A stretch of 64,000 nucleotides of DNA from Lithospermum erythrorhizon (GCA_019722365.1 JADFUC010000391.1:310001-374000), one strand, 5' to 3'; shown: positions 33,523 through 45,447, counted from the stretch's first letter. Made by a program: numbers and translations. The notes: a model not told the origin generated them from the sequence alone.

Positions 33523-35634
33523 ATCATGTATGTTTGTTGTAATCTAACTTGACTTATGCAAACTCTGCTCAGTTTCATGTGCATACTATCACTCATCAGC
33601 TTATGAACAAGTTCTCATTCTGTAAAGACTAAAGGTTAATTACTTCATCTTATGGAATTTTATCAAAATCACGGATTACATTTTCTTGCAGAAGATTTGT
33701 GAATTGCTTAATACCTAATGCAAGTTTATTTTACTTTTTTCAGTGTGTGTTTTAATAATTAAAACAAGTATGGATCAGAACAGGGCAAGCAATAGAGTCA
33801 CTTTCAATATTCAAGTTGATTAGATAAGTAAATAACTTGACGTTGAAGGCAAGCTGTTTTGAGCCAGTAATACTAATACTTGAAGAATTGGTGTGTTATT
33901 TTTACAAGCTGTAAAGTTAAGAATTGAAAGCTACTAGTTGTATATGTAAGTACCACGCTCTTAAAAGGCCAACCAGTCCATGATATGGGAATTAATCATC
34001 ATCTCAAGTACCATTTTAATAATTTAAATTGATTTATTATTGGTATGTATTTTTTATTTACTTCGGTGGAATGTTGTGTAATGCAAAAAAGAATTTTTAT
34101 TATTTATGATAGGGGTACAAAATAAAAAAATTCGAAACATGGGGAAAAATTCCACGATGTGGGTTTAATCAAATCGAAGGATGTTATCGGCCCATGAATT
34201 TTCAAAGGCGTTTGAGTGACGATTTGTAGAGATGTCTGAACTAATTGAGCAGCCGGTTTGATCTTGATTTGGCTTATCTTGGCCGGCTTGAGGCAGTTGG
34301 CTTGGCTTGATTTGGATAATAGCTGGGCAGGCTTGATGAATGTCACCAGTCTTGATGGGCTTGAGGCCCATCCCAAACTTTGGATATGAGTAAATGAGGG
34401 CGCTTAGCGATATTCCGTGTTGAATTTGTATGAAACGTCTTTGGAGTGCTTGGAAACGTCTCCGGTCACCCGAGACCTTGATGGACTTCACGTAAGCGTT
34501 TGCGGTAGTGGGAGCACTTTGGACACCCGTTAGTAGGACTTAAATAGCAGGATAGCTACAACTTTAGTGGGACTTTGGGATTTAGCGTTTTGGTGGGGCA
34601 TTACAGCAGGCAGTGGCTTGTCTTTGATAAAGCTGAGTGCGTTGGCGTTGATTTGGGATAGGACTCAGGCGGTATGGGTAATGATGTTAAATGGTAACTA
34701 ACTGGCATATCACGTGATCTTAGAACTGCTGCTTTGTAAATTGAGGATATGATCGCGTGGAGCATTGAGATTTGGCGTGAACTTGGGGAGCAGTGAGATT
34801 TAGCCTCGCTTGGGACTTAGTGGTTAGCGCCCGCTTGGTTTTAGTATGAGATTCGTCGCTTCTAGTTTTTTCTTCTGTCGGCCTTGCTTGAGCATTCTTT
34901 ATAGAGTGATGATTATTAGAAGGTGGAGACGTTCAGCAGTGATGACAATCTTGATCAACTAGGCTGAGGGGCATATGAGAACTTTGTTCCGACCTAGAAT
35001 CCGACTATAGAGACCGAAGACTTCGGTTTATTCCTATATTTGGGATTTGATTAATCAAACCTAAAATTTATCAGGTGTTAATCCAAGTTTTTTGAATAAT
35101 CAAGGGCTATATAGCTTAATCCTGAATATTCGAAGCGTTCTTGAGAATCTTACGTCGATTCTCGCCGATTTTGCTTCAAACTTGGGATTGTGCGTTACAA
35201 TGCAATAACCATGATTTATAGGCGCTATTATGGCCACGGAAGTGTTTTCCGGCCGCTGGCGTGGTGTTTTTTCTGGCGGTCTTCAAAGATTTAAGCTTAG
35301 AAATTTGAGAGATCGTTCTGCGAGATTTTACCGGGGGTTTTAATGTTTTTTGTGGTGGAATTTTGTGGGTTGTGTCGGTGTGGATGGTTTTGATAGGCCA
35401 ATTGGGGGGGTATTTATGGGTTTAGGCGCCAGATGCTTCTTCTGATTGGCCGGTTAGATTCGGGTGGATCGCGATCTTGGCTAGTTGAATTTTGAAGCGA
35501 AGATGCAGATAGTTGGATGATTTGGAAATTTCTTGGTGGTGCAAGTATTGATTTTGGGGCGCCTGCTTTATGTCCAAGGAAGGTTCGGGGTTCTTTACAG
35601 GTCGGCGTATTTTCGTTTTGACATAGGACCTTTT

Positions 35635-35780
35635 GGAGTCTTAATTTGTACCACGCGACTTAGGAGTCTTGATTTTGATCCACAAAACTTGTAGGTCTTG
35701 ATTTTGAACCACAAAACTTTTAGGTCTTCATTTTAAACCCCGTGGTTTCTATATTCTTTATTTCGAGCCACGTGGTCTCG
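35635..35780 (+). repeat. Short tandem array, 29-31 bp unit, about five copies
   Basis: Units of the type GGTCTTGATTTTGAACCACA plus AAACTTTTA begin near 35635, 35663, 35694, 35723 and 35752. They diverge by several bases each; the middle copies are closest. The outer copies contain CCACG(T/C)G. Confidence 0.8.
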
Positions 35781-35945
35781 AACGTCAAGATTTTGGCGAC
35801 TTTTAATTAATAAATTAGGGTTGTCGGCCACCCCAATTTTTATCGACTTGTTAATGTGAGGCTATTTTCATAAAGGGAACTATTTCGAGTTTTGAACTTA
35901 GGGTTGAGTACAATGTAGAAACCCTTATTCTTTGACTTCGATTAA

Positions 35946-36110
35946 CTCGGGGGCTTGATTCTGAAGCATAGTTGCCGTCAGAGAGTTTGATTGAATTTAG
36001 GGTTTAATTGAATTGTCGACCACGTGGCATTAACTTTAGTGGTTCGACCCTTAATTAATTTGGATTCATTTGTCTTAATGAATTTAATTATTTTTTGATG
36101 ATTTTTAGAA
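35946..36110 (+). repeat. Long-range direct repeat, copy 1
   Basis: GGGGGCTTGATTCTGA begins this copy, followed by ATT.AGGGTTTAAT, TTTAGTGGTT, CTTAATTAATTTG and CTTAATGA(A)TTTAATTATTTTT. The same series occurs in order at about 38507-38690, about 2.56 kb away. It could be the diverged LTR pair, or LTR parts, of an old retroelement spanning 35.9-38.7 kb. Confidence 0.6.
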
Positions 36111-36627
36111 TACATATTGCCCCACCGAGACACAGATGCATCTGAATTAGGTGTGGGTTCGACCAAACGATATCCGTGCTTCCAGCGCATGTTGGTTTTT
36201 CGTAGATGCTTCTTTCGTGGCGTCTTTTATGGATGTCGTCGATTATAACACACTTGACTTGTTGGATGAGTAGTTGGATCTTTGGACTGTTGTTTTTTGA
36301 TGTGAATTTGGTACATGCTTGGTCTGATTAGCAACTGCTCGGCCAGTCAGTTTTGTGATTAGCGTAATTTGGGACTTGTGCAGTTACATTTAAAGAACCT
36401 GCTTGGTCCTTAGTCATCGTCCATGTCGTTGGGGACTTTGAAGGATGATGACTTGTTTCTGAGGATATCCTGTGGATCGCGTGATCGGCGCTCCACTGTG
36501 ACTCTGGTCATTTGAAGAACTTATAGGATAGTTGACTTGTCTAGGATTTGTTGTGACATGATTTGTACGTCACGATCCTTAATTAAGTCTTGAAGTTTGA
36601 GGATTGACTTGATGAAGGCTTGGTATG

Positions 36628-36955
36628 TGGGATTTAATGCCAACATGTGTTGGGATCCCATTTAATTCTCATTTTTCCATAGAATTAAAATTGTTGAGGG
36701 TTTTGTATTAACATGAATTTAGTACATGTTAAAACCCATTAATTCCTGATCCGTAGAGGATTTAATAGGAATTAATTTGTTTGGGATTTGATATTAACAT
36801 GAATTTAGTACATGTTAAGATCCCATTTAATTCTCGATCCATGATGGATTTAATGAGAATTTATTTGGTTGGGATTTAATGTTAATATGAATTTATTACA
36901 TGTTAAGATCCCAATTAATTCTCGATCCATGGTGGATTTAATGAGAATTAATTTT
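36628..36955 (+). repeat. Tandem array of hairpin-forming units, about 70-88 bp
   Basis: Four units start at GGG near 36629, 36698, 36783 and 36871. Each unit contains two palindromic parts. The first is GGGAT...TTAACATG, loop, CATGTTAAGATCCC (36783-36824 in unit 3). The second is AATTCTC.ATCC...GGAT...GAGAATT (about 36828-36862). Units 3 and 4 are the most alike and unit 1 is the most degraded. Confidence 0.85.
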
Positions 36956-38506
36956 CTAAAAACTTTACTACTAACATATTGCATAAATATGTTAATACAG
37001 ATATATTGCATTGATATTAATCCAGAATCATAAGTAGTTTAGCAATTTTATTTAATTAGAGTATCGGTTTATTTGGTTAACCGATAAATATTTGGGATAA
37101 ATTTTCACGTGAAAATTTTCGGCCATCCGTGTATATTTTTTTTGAACATTAAAACTTTTCGTGTGGTGAAGATGTTTGATTGCCTCCATTTTCGAACAAG
37201 AGCTTTAATTATCTACCAGAACCAACTTGACGGGCTTTTAGGCTTGAGTCCACCAGACTTTGTCTATTTAAGCATGGATGAGACACAAAAAATCAAATTT
37301 CACCATCTTTTTTTTCTGGCCGAGACTCGGAGTAATCATGGAATATTTTTTGATTTAAATGCTTCTTTTTCTTGCACAACTTGATACACTATGATATATT
37401 TATATGATTACGTCATCATACTAACATATTTTCATGTGTTCTTGCAAGATTATAGTGAGAACTTGCGTAGAAGTCCACGACTTTTGAAGAATCTTGGAAT
37501 TTCATCAATAAAGTTAGTAGCTTTCTCATACTTTAATTGCTTGATCGTGTGCTTTTTGTTGTGCTTGTGATCACCAATTGCTTCCATATACGAGTCTTGA
37601 TGATAAAAATCTGATCTTTAACTCTTTGTATTACGAATATGTAAAATAATTTTTTAAATAGAAAACCCAGTTTTGGATCGTTAAAAAATGACATTGTTTT
37701 CAACATAGCATCCATAACTTCCGCTTAGCTTATTTTTTTTTGAGATTTATTTATATATGCATGAAGGAAAAACATTACGTGGCAGTCATTTGATAAATTA
37801 TAAGCTCTTCAGTTCATTACGGGAAGTGGATATATAGTCCTTGAAGTTTCGACTTTGAAGGTTCGGACTTCGATTAATTTCTTTAACATTTGGGGACTTG
37901 TTTCTCCTGGCTCGGAACTCCCGATTGGGATGATTCAGAATTTTCACGTGCTAGATCTCTGAGTCTAGTTTGTGCTAATTTGTTTCTGCAATTTTTTCTG
38001 GACAAAGCCTTCTGTTTGCTAATGAGCTTATTTGTATGATTTTGGCGATTGTTTGCTTTTAGCTTTCTTTGATTGGCTTACACTTTCGTGTGCCACTTTT
38101 GCATTCATGTAGCCTAGGGTTAGAATTTCGCATGTAGAATGGACTTTAGGAGCATTCGCTTTTCCCTCTTCTTTGCTTCTTGCTTTTATTTCTTCTTCTT
38201 GTTTTGTAGGAGCTTATGACTTAGGATGTTGAGCCGTGCTCTTATCATCCTTTGTTGATGTGCCTGCTTGCCTTTAGTGCGTAGCTCATGTGGGTAGGTA
38301 GTATGCATATCCACATACGTACCTTTAGTACGAGCAACCGTAGCAGGTTTTAGTGGTATTGAGTGAGTGCGAGGAAACGTTCTCTTACTTTCTCGACCAT
38401 TTGCTCTTGGAATTCTTTATTTCGATTTTTTGATCCTTGTCTCAGTGACTCCTTTGTTTGAGGGCGTTAGTAAGCAAGGAGCGTTGTGTGCATCTCTACT
38501 CCGGCG

Positions 38507-38690
38507 GGGGCTTGATTCTGAGGAACCTCGTTCGTCCGAGGGAGGTTTTGATTATTAGGGTTTAATCGAGGTACTGCAATGATTGTAACGTGCTTTTTAG
38601 TGGTTAGGCCACTTAATTAATTTGATTAATTGATGCTTAATGATTTAATTATTTTTGATAAATTTCGATATCGTATTATTGAATTGTTAA
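38507..38690 (+). repeat. Long-range direct repeat, copy 2
   Basis: Diverged copy of 35946-36110 (see that entry), starting GGGGGCTTGATTCTGA. Confidence 0.6.
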
Positions 38691-38779
38691 CTTCAATGAA
38701 CGAAAAATAAATTGAATGGATCGGAGTATATAATGATTCCTTCATTCTTGATTAAAAAAAAAGAAGAAGGTTATAGTTT

Positions 38780-38985
38780 AACAAAAGATCTACACTTTTA
38801 TCCTTCTGTTTCGATAATGGTTTTTGTGCCTTTTTGGAAGTGCGCCTCTTGGTGTGGGACGATTGTGGGAGAGGAGGGATTCCATATTTGTAACTACGTG
38901 CTATAATCCTCTGAACTACACATGATACATCATAAAACAATAAATTTACACAATAGTGTATATACTATAATAGTATGGTGTATAA
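38780..38985. repeat. Dispersed repeat, copy 2
   Basis: Diverged copy of 25975-26215 in the same orientation, with GGTTTTTGTGCCTTTTTGGA and AAATTTACACAATAGTGTAT as landmarks. Confidence 0.7.
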
Positions 38986-39158
38986 ATAAAGGATTTCTAT
39001 TTGTACATTCGAAATACAACAAGCTTTTACCTTTGCTAAAAGCCCGACTTCAATTTCAAACCAAACACACAAGACTTCTTTCACTTCTAAATATGTGCTA
39101 CTCTAAAATAACGCAATCAAAATGAATTTCAACCAAACCTAATTATAACTTGCACATT

Positions 39159-39273
39159 AAAAAAAACACTAATAAAAAATGGTTACCTATACTATGTTTC
39201 TTTATACAAATTAAAAAAAAAACACTAATAAAAAATGGCTACCTATACTATGTTTCTTTATACAATCAAGCAT
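39159..39273. repeat. Two-copy tandem duplication, about 57 bp
   Basis: An A-rich run followed by CACTAATAAAAAATGG(T/C)TA and CCTATACTATGTTTCTTTAT occurs twice with one substitution and a small length change in the A run. It directly abuts the DUF716 stop codon, so it is probably part of that gene's 3' UTR and poly(A) region. Confidence 0.9.
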
Positions 39274-39277
39274 TTCT

Positions 39278-40237
39278 TTACCTTTCTATATCCATAGGCG
39301 CAAATGATTTTTCAATTGGGAGAAACCTTGATTCGCCCCCACCATTTATTACTCGTATTATTTTCTTCTGAGCTTCAACATCAACTTCATCTTCCTCCAT
39401 TTTCGCCTCAAATTTACTTATGGATTGATATTCAACTTTTCGTCCACCTAAAAACTTATTAATAGTCACCAAATAAAGTAACATACCAAAAATGATCACT
39501 CCAATTAAGTACCAACTAAACTGGATGTTGACAAGAGATTTGGCACGTTCAAGATCCTCCTCACTATGACAACGTACCACATGGTGACCTTCTTCTAAAT
39601 TCAAGAAACAACTTTTTGGTAACAATTTTGGTGTCCATAACATGAACCCCATGACCATAAACCAAACCCCTTGTAACAAAATACTTAGAGATCTCACAAA
39701 ACTATTCAAGAAACTCTTTTGGTGACAAATTCCTATAAGTGTTGTCAAAAGTGACACAAACACAACAATTTGTAATAACCAATGGTATTGTCCTTCAACC
39801 CCCATGTGATCAGCTGAGTGGAGATGGAAAATGAGTAGTTGTTGACCGAAAGCAATTGCTCCAAGGAGGTGTGTAAGGCCAAGTTTGGCTGGTGGATCAA
39901 ATTTGTCTAATAAAATTGAGAAAATTGCATAAACAAAAAAGGCCATGGATATGTTTGAGTGCTCAAAGTTTTGGAGATGGTTTGAGGGTATGGTTCCATC
40001 CGGGTCAAATGGTTGGTGTCTATCCGGCCCGATAATTAGCTCCATGGATATAGAAGCTAAGCTAGCACTTATGATCAAGTAAAGCTCCAAGTATTTTATT
40101 CTTGAAGTTGGGAACCATGGTAAAGAGGTATAGGAGGTTGGATTAAGTGCATGCAATCTCATGTGGTTAAGGAGATGCCAAAATCCAAGGACAAAGAAAG
40201 CAAATCCAGGTGCCACATGTCCTACCAAAGTGCCCAT
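39278..40237 (-). CDS. DUF716/TMEM45 family membrane protein
   Basis: A single 319-residue exon from a clear ATG. The family signature at the N-terminus is MGTLVGHVAPGFAFFVLGFW (residues 1-20), followed by LLNHMRLHAL. About seven membrane helices follow, with conserved FEHSNISMAFFVYAIF (about 91-106), HLLGAIAFGQQLLIFHLHS (about 122-140) and ADHMGVEGQYHWLLQ. The WF..G..LWTPKLLP motif is near 192-207. The C-terminal 55 residues are charged and presumably cytosolic. TMEM45-like plant proteins include viral-response-related tobacco proteins, but their molecular function is unknown. An intron-free structure and about 280-320 residues are usual for plant members. Confidence 0.9.
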   Translation of the reverse strand: MGTLVGHVAPGFAFFVLGFWHLLNHMRLHALNPTSYTSLPWFPTSRIKYLELYLIISASLASISMELIIGPDRHQPFDPDGTIPSNHLQNFEHSNISMAFFVYAIFSILLDKFDPPAKLGLTHLLGAIAFGQQLLIFHLHSADHMGVEGQYHWLLQIVVFVSLLTTLIGICHQKSFLNSFVRSLSILLQGVWFMVMGFMLWTPKLLPKSCFLNLEEGHHVVRCHSEEDLERAKSLVNIQFSWYLIGVIIFGMLLYLVTINKFLGGRKVEYQSISKFEAKMEEDEVDVEAQKKIIRVINGGGESRFLPIEKSFAPMDIER

Positions 40238-40370
40238 TTGGTTGTCTTAGGTTTCTTGACTTTTATTTTGAGAAACAATTATTATCTTTGGTTTTTGTAT
40301 TATTGTGTTGTTTGATGAGAAAGGAGGGAGAAAGGAAAATAGTAAGTTCGATGGAAGGGGGAGGGGAGGA

Positions 40371-40380
40371 TTTATAGATG
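40371..40380 (-). promoter_or_regulatory. TATA box of the DUF716 gene
   Basis: CATCTATAAA on the coding strand, about 135 bp upstream of the ATG, followed by the pyrimidine-rich leader usual in plants. Confidence 0.55.
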
Positions 40381-41013
40381 AGGAGGAGCGAAATAATATG
40401 AAACTTATGAATCTCTCGAGGCTTCCATGAGAGATTTGAATATTTGAACACCTATTTGATGATGTTGATGAAAATGGAACTTATTATTTGGTAGCTTGAG
40501 GAAGAATGGAAAAAAAAAAAGAATTAGGACAAAGAGTTGACCAAGAAATCTTGAATATTGTTTAGCTAAGGGATGAGGTGGCATTTGTTTTCTAGAATAA
40601 ATTAAAGGCTAATAAGCTTAGCCACTTCAATTAAATTTAATTAAAAATATATTTATTCTTAATAAATAGCCAAAAAATAAAATTGAATCAATAATTAATT
40701 CATATAACTTTGAATTTTATCAATAAATTTATATTATTTAATATTTCACACCAATTATTTATATATCAAATTTGAAACATTATAATTTGAATTGAATTGT
40801 TTGAGTGTTAAAGTACAAATTTAAACCTTCTTCTAAAAAATTAAATGGGATTATACTATATTATAAGGTTGGATAACGAAAGTCAAGTAATCAATCATAA
40901 AGTTAAGATGTACAATCGTGGCATGCATCTATTGATTTACATGAACAGTAACTATGTAAGTCGTGAAGTAACCTTTTTGAGAGTAAATCATGAAAGTAAA
41001 ATATTAATTACAG
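40381..41013. other. Promoter-side intergenic, nothing further recognised
   Basis: AT-rich DNA upstream of the DUF716 gene up to the inverted-repeat element; no supported gene. Confidence 0.4.
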
Positions 41014-42968
41014 GGATAAAGAGCCGAGCGTGTTTCGAAACATCATGATTTCAACTTTCGCTTTCATAATGACTTTTCATCACTCGCTTCAAATTTATGG
41101 CAAAATTAGTCGGCGTTAATTTTTCCGTTAATTTTTCCGTTAGCTGGCATTTAGTTGTGCGTACCCGTCACGTGACTACGTTTAGGGTTAATTTAGTCAT
41201 TTCATATTGTTAGAATTGTGTAACGGCTCAACCACTTACAGAGGGGCAAAAAGATAATTTGCTGGGTGTGTATAACACCTCAACGAGTCTCCCAAATTCA
41301 ATTACTTTAGAATCGGTTTGACCCCTAAATCCGGTGATTTTAACCGGTAGCAAATAGTGGCGACATGCTTGCAGAGTGTATGCGACCGTTAAGAAAAAGT
41401 ATAACAGAAGAGGTTATGGAGTGCTATTATGGTCAGTCCCAACTTTTCTTGAAGAAATTTTTGGGGATTTTGTTGTGTGGAAAATTTTTTTGGGGATAAT
41501 TTGGGGTTTGTCTTGATGGTCCATATACTTCCGTTTAATTTTTATGCCTTTTCTATACAATCAATTTAGGGTTTTACGTTGAAGAAAGTACTAATTTGTT
41601 TAGTCTTGTTTTCCATTGCAGAGATATATGGCGAGTTCACAATTGGTGCATGCGAGAGATGCGTTTTGCGTTAAACCTACAGTGGCGAACTATGTAAGGC
41701 GATTACTATGGATATAGATTGGTTGCAGGCAGAGTTGTTTGATATTAGGGACTTGGATGAGTTTGCTCTTAGGTCTGGCTATGAAATGGATTAAATGCTT
41801 TCTTGTATGCATATAAGAGAGCACAGGTGGGGTTTAACGATTGAGTGCGAAAGAAAGGTTGTTGAGTGATGAGGACATTGGAGAGTTTTAAATTTGTGAA
41901 AATAAGTTCTTAGATGTGTTTATTGACTGCTGAACAATGATGTTTGTGCGTTATACCTGAGGATGCCTCTTAGGTGCCGAACGACATAGTATCTAGTAGG
42001 ATATTAGTTGGTTGGCACGAAATATATGTAACCTGGAAGTGACAGGGAGGTTCCCAAGCAGTGCTACTTTTGGACAACTTTTTTATTAATTTAGACAATG
42101 TCTTAAGAAAGTTTTTTGAATTTAGACAATGTGTTAACATCTTGATTATACAAAATTAAACAGGTGTACAAATTTAAAACACCATTGATCCAACTATACA
42201 AAATTAAATATCATTGATCCATATAACATACAACAATTGAAAATTAGTCATTCAATTATACAAATTTAAATATCATTGATCCAACCATCGAGCATACATG
42301 TGGTATGCGAAACTTCTCTTTAGTAATACTTCCTTGATTCAACCGTCTCTTATTAGCTTCTCTTTTCAGCCTTACATGTCCCAGTCCTCAAAATAAACAA
42401 CATAACAATCTCTCATTCGAGCTTCTTTTTTGGCTGACTTTCGGATGAAGAGGCGTAATCATTAAATTCAATCCATCACGGCCTCCCCCATAAAAATCAT
42501 AATAAAAATGTTAGTATATCATATATGTTACTTAATTATAATGTCAAAATAAATACCTACCCGATTCCGTTAAATGAGCGAAGAAAATTCGACCAGGAAT
42601 TCTCCACGATCCGTGATGTCTTCCTTACAGCGCCCTATGACATGATACTTACAGAAAATCCTTAGATGCGTCTCAAATCATATTATAATCGATTTGATTG
42701 GGTGATAATAGAATTAGGGTTTGTTTGGGTATAATTGGGTGGGAATGCAGTTTTTTGCTGATTCGTTTTACATTTTTTAAATTTAAGTATGATATGGAAA
42801 TGACTAAATTAACCCCTGACGTAGTCACGTGGCGGGCACGTCTCCAGCGGAGAGAATGTGAGTTCCTTGGAAAAAGAGTCTAATTTAAGTTGGATGATGG
42901 AAAAAGTCGTTATGAAAGTTGGGTGTTGGAATGGAATCATGACGGATGAAAGTTGGGTGATAATGCCT
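41014..42968. mobile_element. Mutator-like element with long terminal inverted repeats
   Basis: About 190 bp at the left end (41014-41209) is an imperfect inverted copy of the right end (about 42785-42968). Shared words, right end read on the minus strand, are CAACTTTC...CTTTCATAA(T/C)GACTTTT, CACGTGACTACGT, GGGTTAATTTAGTCATTTC. TIRs this long with about 1.5 kb of largely non-coding interior fit non-autonomous Mutator-like elements. The interior has short runs that look like old coding sequence (about 41630-41790 plus, about 42400-42490 minus) but no open frame. I could not identify a 9 bp target-site duplication, so outer limits are approximate. Confidence 0.65.
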
Positions 42969-45447
42969 TAAGCCTTTAGCCGCCAATTCTATAATAAAGA
43001 ATATGTTGATTTTTTTAAAAGATAGAGGCGGCGTGAATATATGCCCTTTAAATTATGGCGTAAGAAACTCAGCGAAACTGATCTTAGGATAATAGGAATA
43101 TGTTGATGGCCTGATGGGTAATAATATTTGGGGAAAGACAAAAGCATGCCTTTCTGGTTGCATTTTCACCTACTATATGTTACTTTTTGATATTTTATTT
43201 ATTAGAGAAGTCTTAGGAATGTCATTCAAGTCATTCCCTCCATAGATAGAAATAAACAATGTCAAAAAATTCTTTAATATTATTCCCTCCATAGATGAAT
43301 TGTCAAGCTAGATTTTTCATTGTTAATAATAACAAATATGTAGCTTTAATTCACTCACGTAATGTTAATTTGAAACAAAATTATTATGTTAACAATAAAG
43401 TATATTGAAAATAATAATATTTGATATATTTTTCAAAAAATATTATTCAAAATTATTACCAAAATTTAATAAGTTAATCATTTAAATTTAAAATTATCCA
43501 ATCTTTTTTTGGGATGGAACCATGGAGATAGTAATAACAGTATTATGTAACGTACTCGGAGACTCGGAGTATTGCATATATCTTAGCTTTTAATAGACAT
43601 ATATAGTAAACTTTAACTAAGGAAAAAAATTAACTTTAAGACTTAGCTTCTTGACACTTTGATGAACAAGCGAGCTAATGTTGATCAAATTTAATACGGA
43701 TTACTACTTTATGATATTCAATTAATAAGGGTCCAGAAGCTGCTTAAAGGTTTTATTATTGCTTGTGGCGGAAATGCAAAGTTGTTGTCATGACTCATGA
43801 CTGACGTCCTAAAATATGTTGCGTTGGCTATTGAAAGGCGGCTGATTCCTAACCTCTAGTTAATCAAATGTATGAAATTTTAATACTCAGTATAATATTC
43901 CGTATCATCGAAATCTGTAAAATATGAAATATTTATCTAAGTATTCGAATACAACTTATTATCTAAGTTTGGAAGGCTTTGATATTACCATATTGTTAAG
44001 CTACAAGCCAGCAAGAGACTATTGGTAATTACCGGATTTCAATGCATACACACTATTACAAATCCCCTGATCAAATGCATACACACTACTATAAATGCTC
44101 TGATTAATTGAGACACGTCTCACGATTAATTTTTTCGTAAATAAGAATATTGAGAAACCGTTAATATATCAATTTCACACTTTTACCTATTCAATCGAAA
44201 TAGATTTATTTCAAAACAAGTATATAAGATGTTACGGAGTGTTGAGTAATTCTCCTTTATTGATAACGTATCCAACAATAAATAATATAGGTGCATACGT
44301 CTTTTTTACACTAATACGGAGTATGATGTTAGAAAGAAATAATTCAGAACAATTAGCAAATAAAATTAGAAGAATATTAAAATTAGAACTGAGTGATATA
44401 TAATATCATCACATGCATCACATGGATGGAAGGTTCCATCAGATCAAGTGGTAGAAATAGAAATCTTGATAAGACCAAAAGGATGTGATCGGCCAATTAA
44501 GTTTCTGGAGATTGACCATATACATTAGGTTTCCTGAGATTTCAAAATTCGTGAATTTGAATTTGAAAACTATAAAACTTTGACTACCTAAAATTTGTAA
44601 TATTATACAATATCTTACGGAGTAAAAAATATTTAAGGTTAAATTTGATTTCCTAAAATTTGTAATATTATACAATATATTATGGAGTAAAAAATATTTA
44701 AGGTTAAAATATTATTAAAGTTAACATATTAAAATTAGAAAATGGACCATCTTCGAATGTAGGAAGTATTTAAGATGGGGAGTGTTTTAGGGATTATGAT
44801 ATGAACGGTCTAATCCTACAAAAAGCTTATAGTTTTAGCAAATTATGAAATCGAAGAAATTTAATTAAAGTGGCTTAAACTAAAACCCTGGCGCAATTGG
44901 CAAATCACCAAACAAAGATATGATCCTCAATCGAGTAGTATCTTGTTAATGCTGAAGTCTCCAACCATTTGATTCCTCCTCCTTCCAACGTTACATAATC
45001 ATTTCATCTTTCCCTTTACGTTTTACCTTTGTAATACATGCTTTTACTTTCTTTTTTTTGTGCATGCCGATTATATAATACTAATAGAGTACGAGTACCA
45101 TTTCAATGTTTTGATTCAATTAAAATTTTATATATTTCAATTAAGGATGAAAAGTTTGATAATTTTAAACATTTAAATCACATTCGGTGACAATCTTATT
45201 GCATTACTAGAAAAGTCACAAAATAAGACATCATTCTCTGCAAAACATTTAAATCAGGGGCTCATATCCATACGTTTTTACTCTTTTTTCTGTACGACAG
45301 GGTCATTGCATGTTGTTTAAAGTGAATCATATAGTAGTGAAGGTGGGATATAGACGGGAGGAATAATAAATAATAAGGATGGAAAAATATAATGGTTTCT
45401 TCGTCAGTATCGAACTATACTTTGGATACTTTATTTATGAAACATCC
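42969..45447. other. AT-rich intergenic with MITE remnants
   Basis: About 43280-43540 begins TTATTCCCTCCATAGATG and ends GGGATGGAACC...; the interior resembles about 55370-55520 and 59060-59230 (TTGTTAATA, ACAAAATTAT.ATGTTAA), suggesting another MITE family (B). Several TACGGAGTA motifs lie at 43555-44620. No gene supported. Confidence 0.4.
44587..44710. repeat. Two-copy tandem duplication, 65 bp period
   Basis: CCTAAAATTTGTAATATTAT plus ACAATAT and GGAGTAAAAAATATTTAAGG occurs at 44587 and again at 44652 with two or three substitutions. Confidence 0.9.

Larger units (their letters stand above)
33523..39158. other. Transposon-derived intergenic region with tandem arrays
   Basis: No intact gene. 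The stretch 34100-36600 is richer in G+T, with words like GGCTTGATTTGG repeated, and looks like non-coding retroelement sequence. 35635-35780 and 36628-36955 are tandem arrays (separate entries). About 35950-36110 and 38510-38690 are diverged direct copies. About 37250-37530 contains a TATA-like CTATTTAAGC followed by leader-like sequence, as in an LTR promoter. 38780-38985 is copy 2 of the dispersed repeat at 25975. Open frames here are short and unrecognisable. Confidence 0.45.

Noticed and set aside
34104..34491. Minus-strand frames rich in Lys/Pro/Ser
   Set aside because: They arise from repeated GGCTTGATTTGG-type words in non-coding transposon-like DNA.
36628..36955. CRISPR-like array
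   Set aside because: Units are contiguous and diverged with no unique spacers, and the context is a plant nuclear genome.
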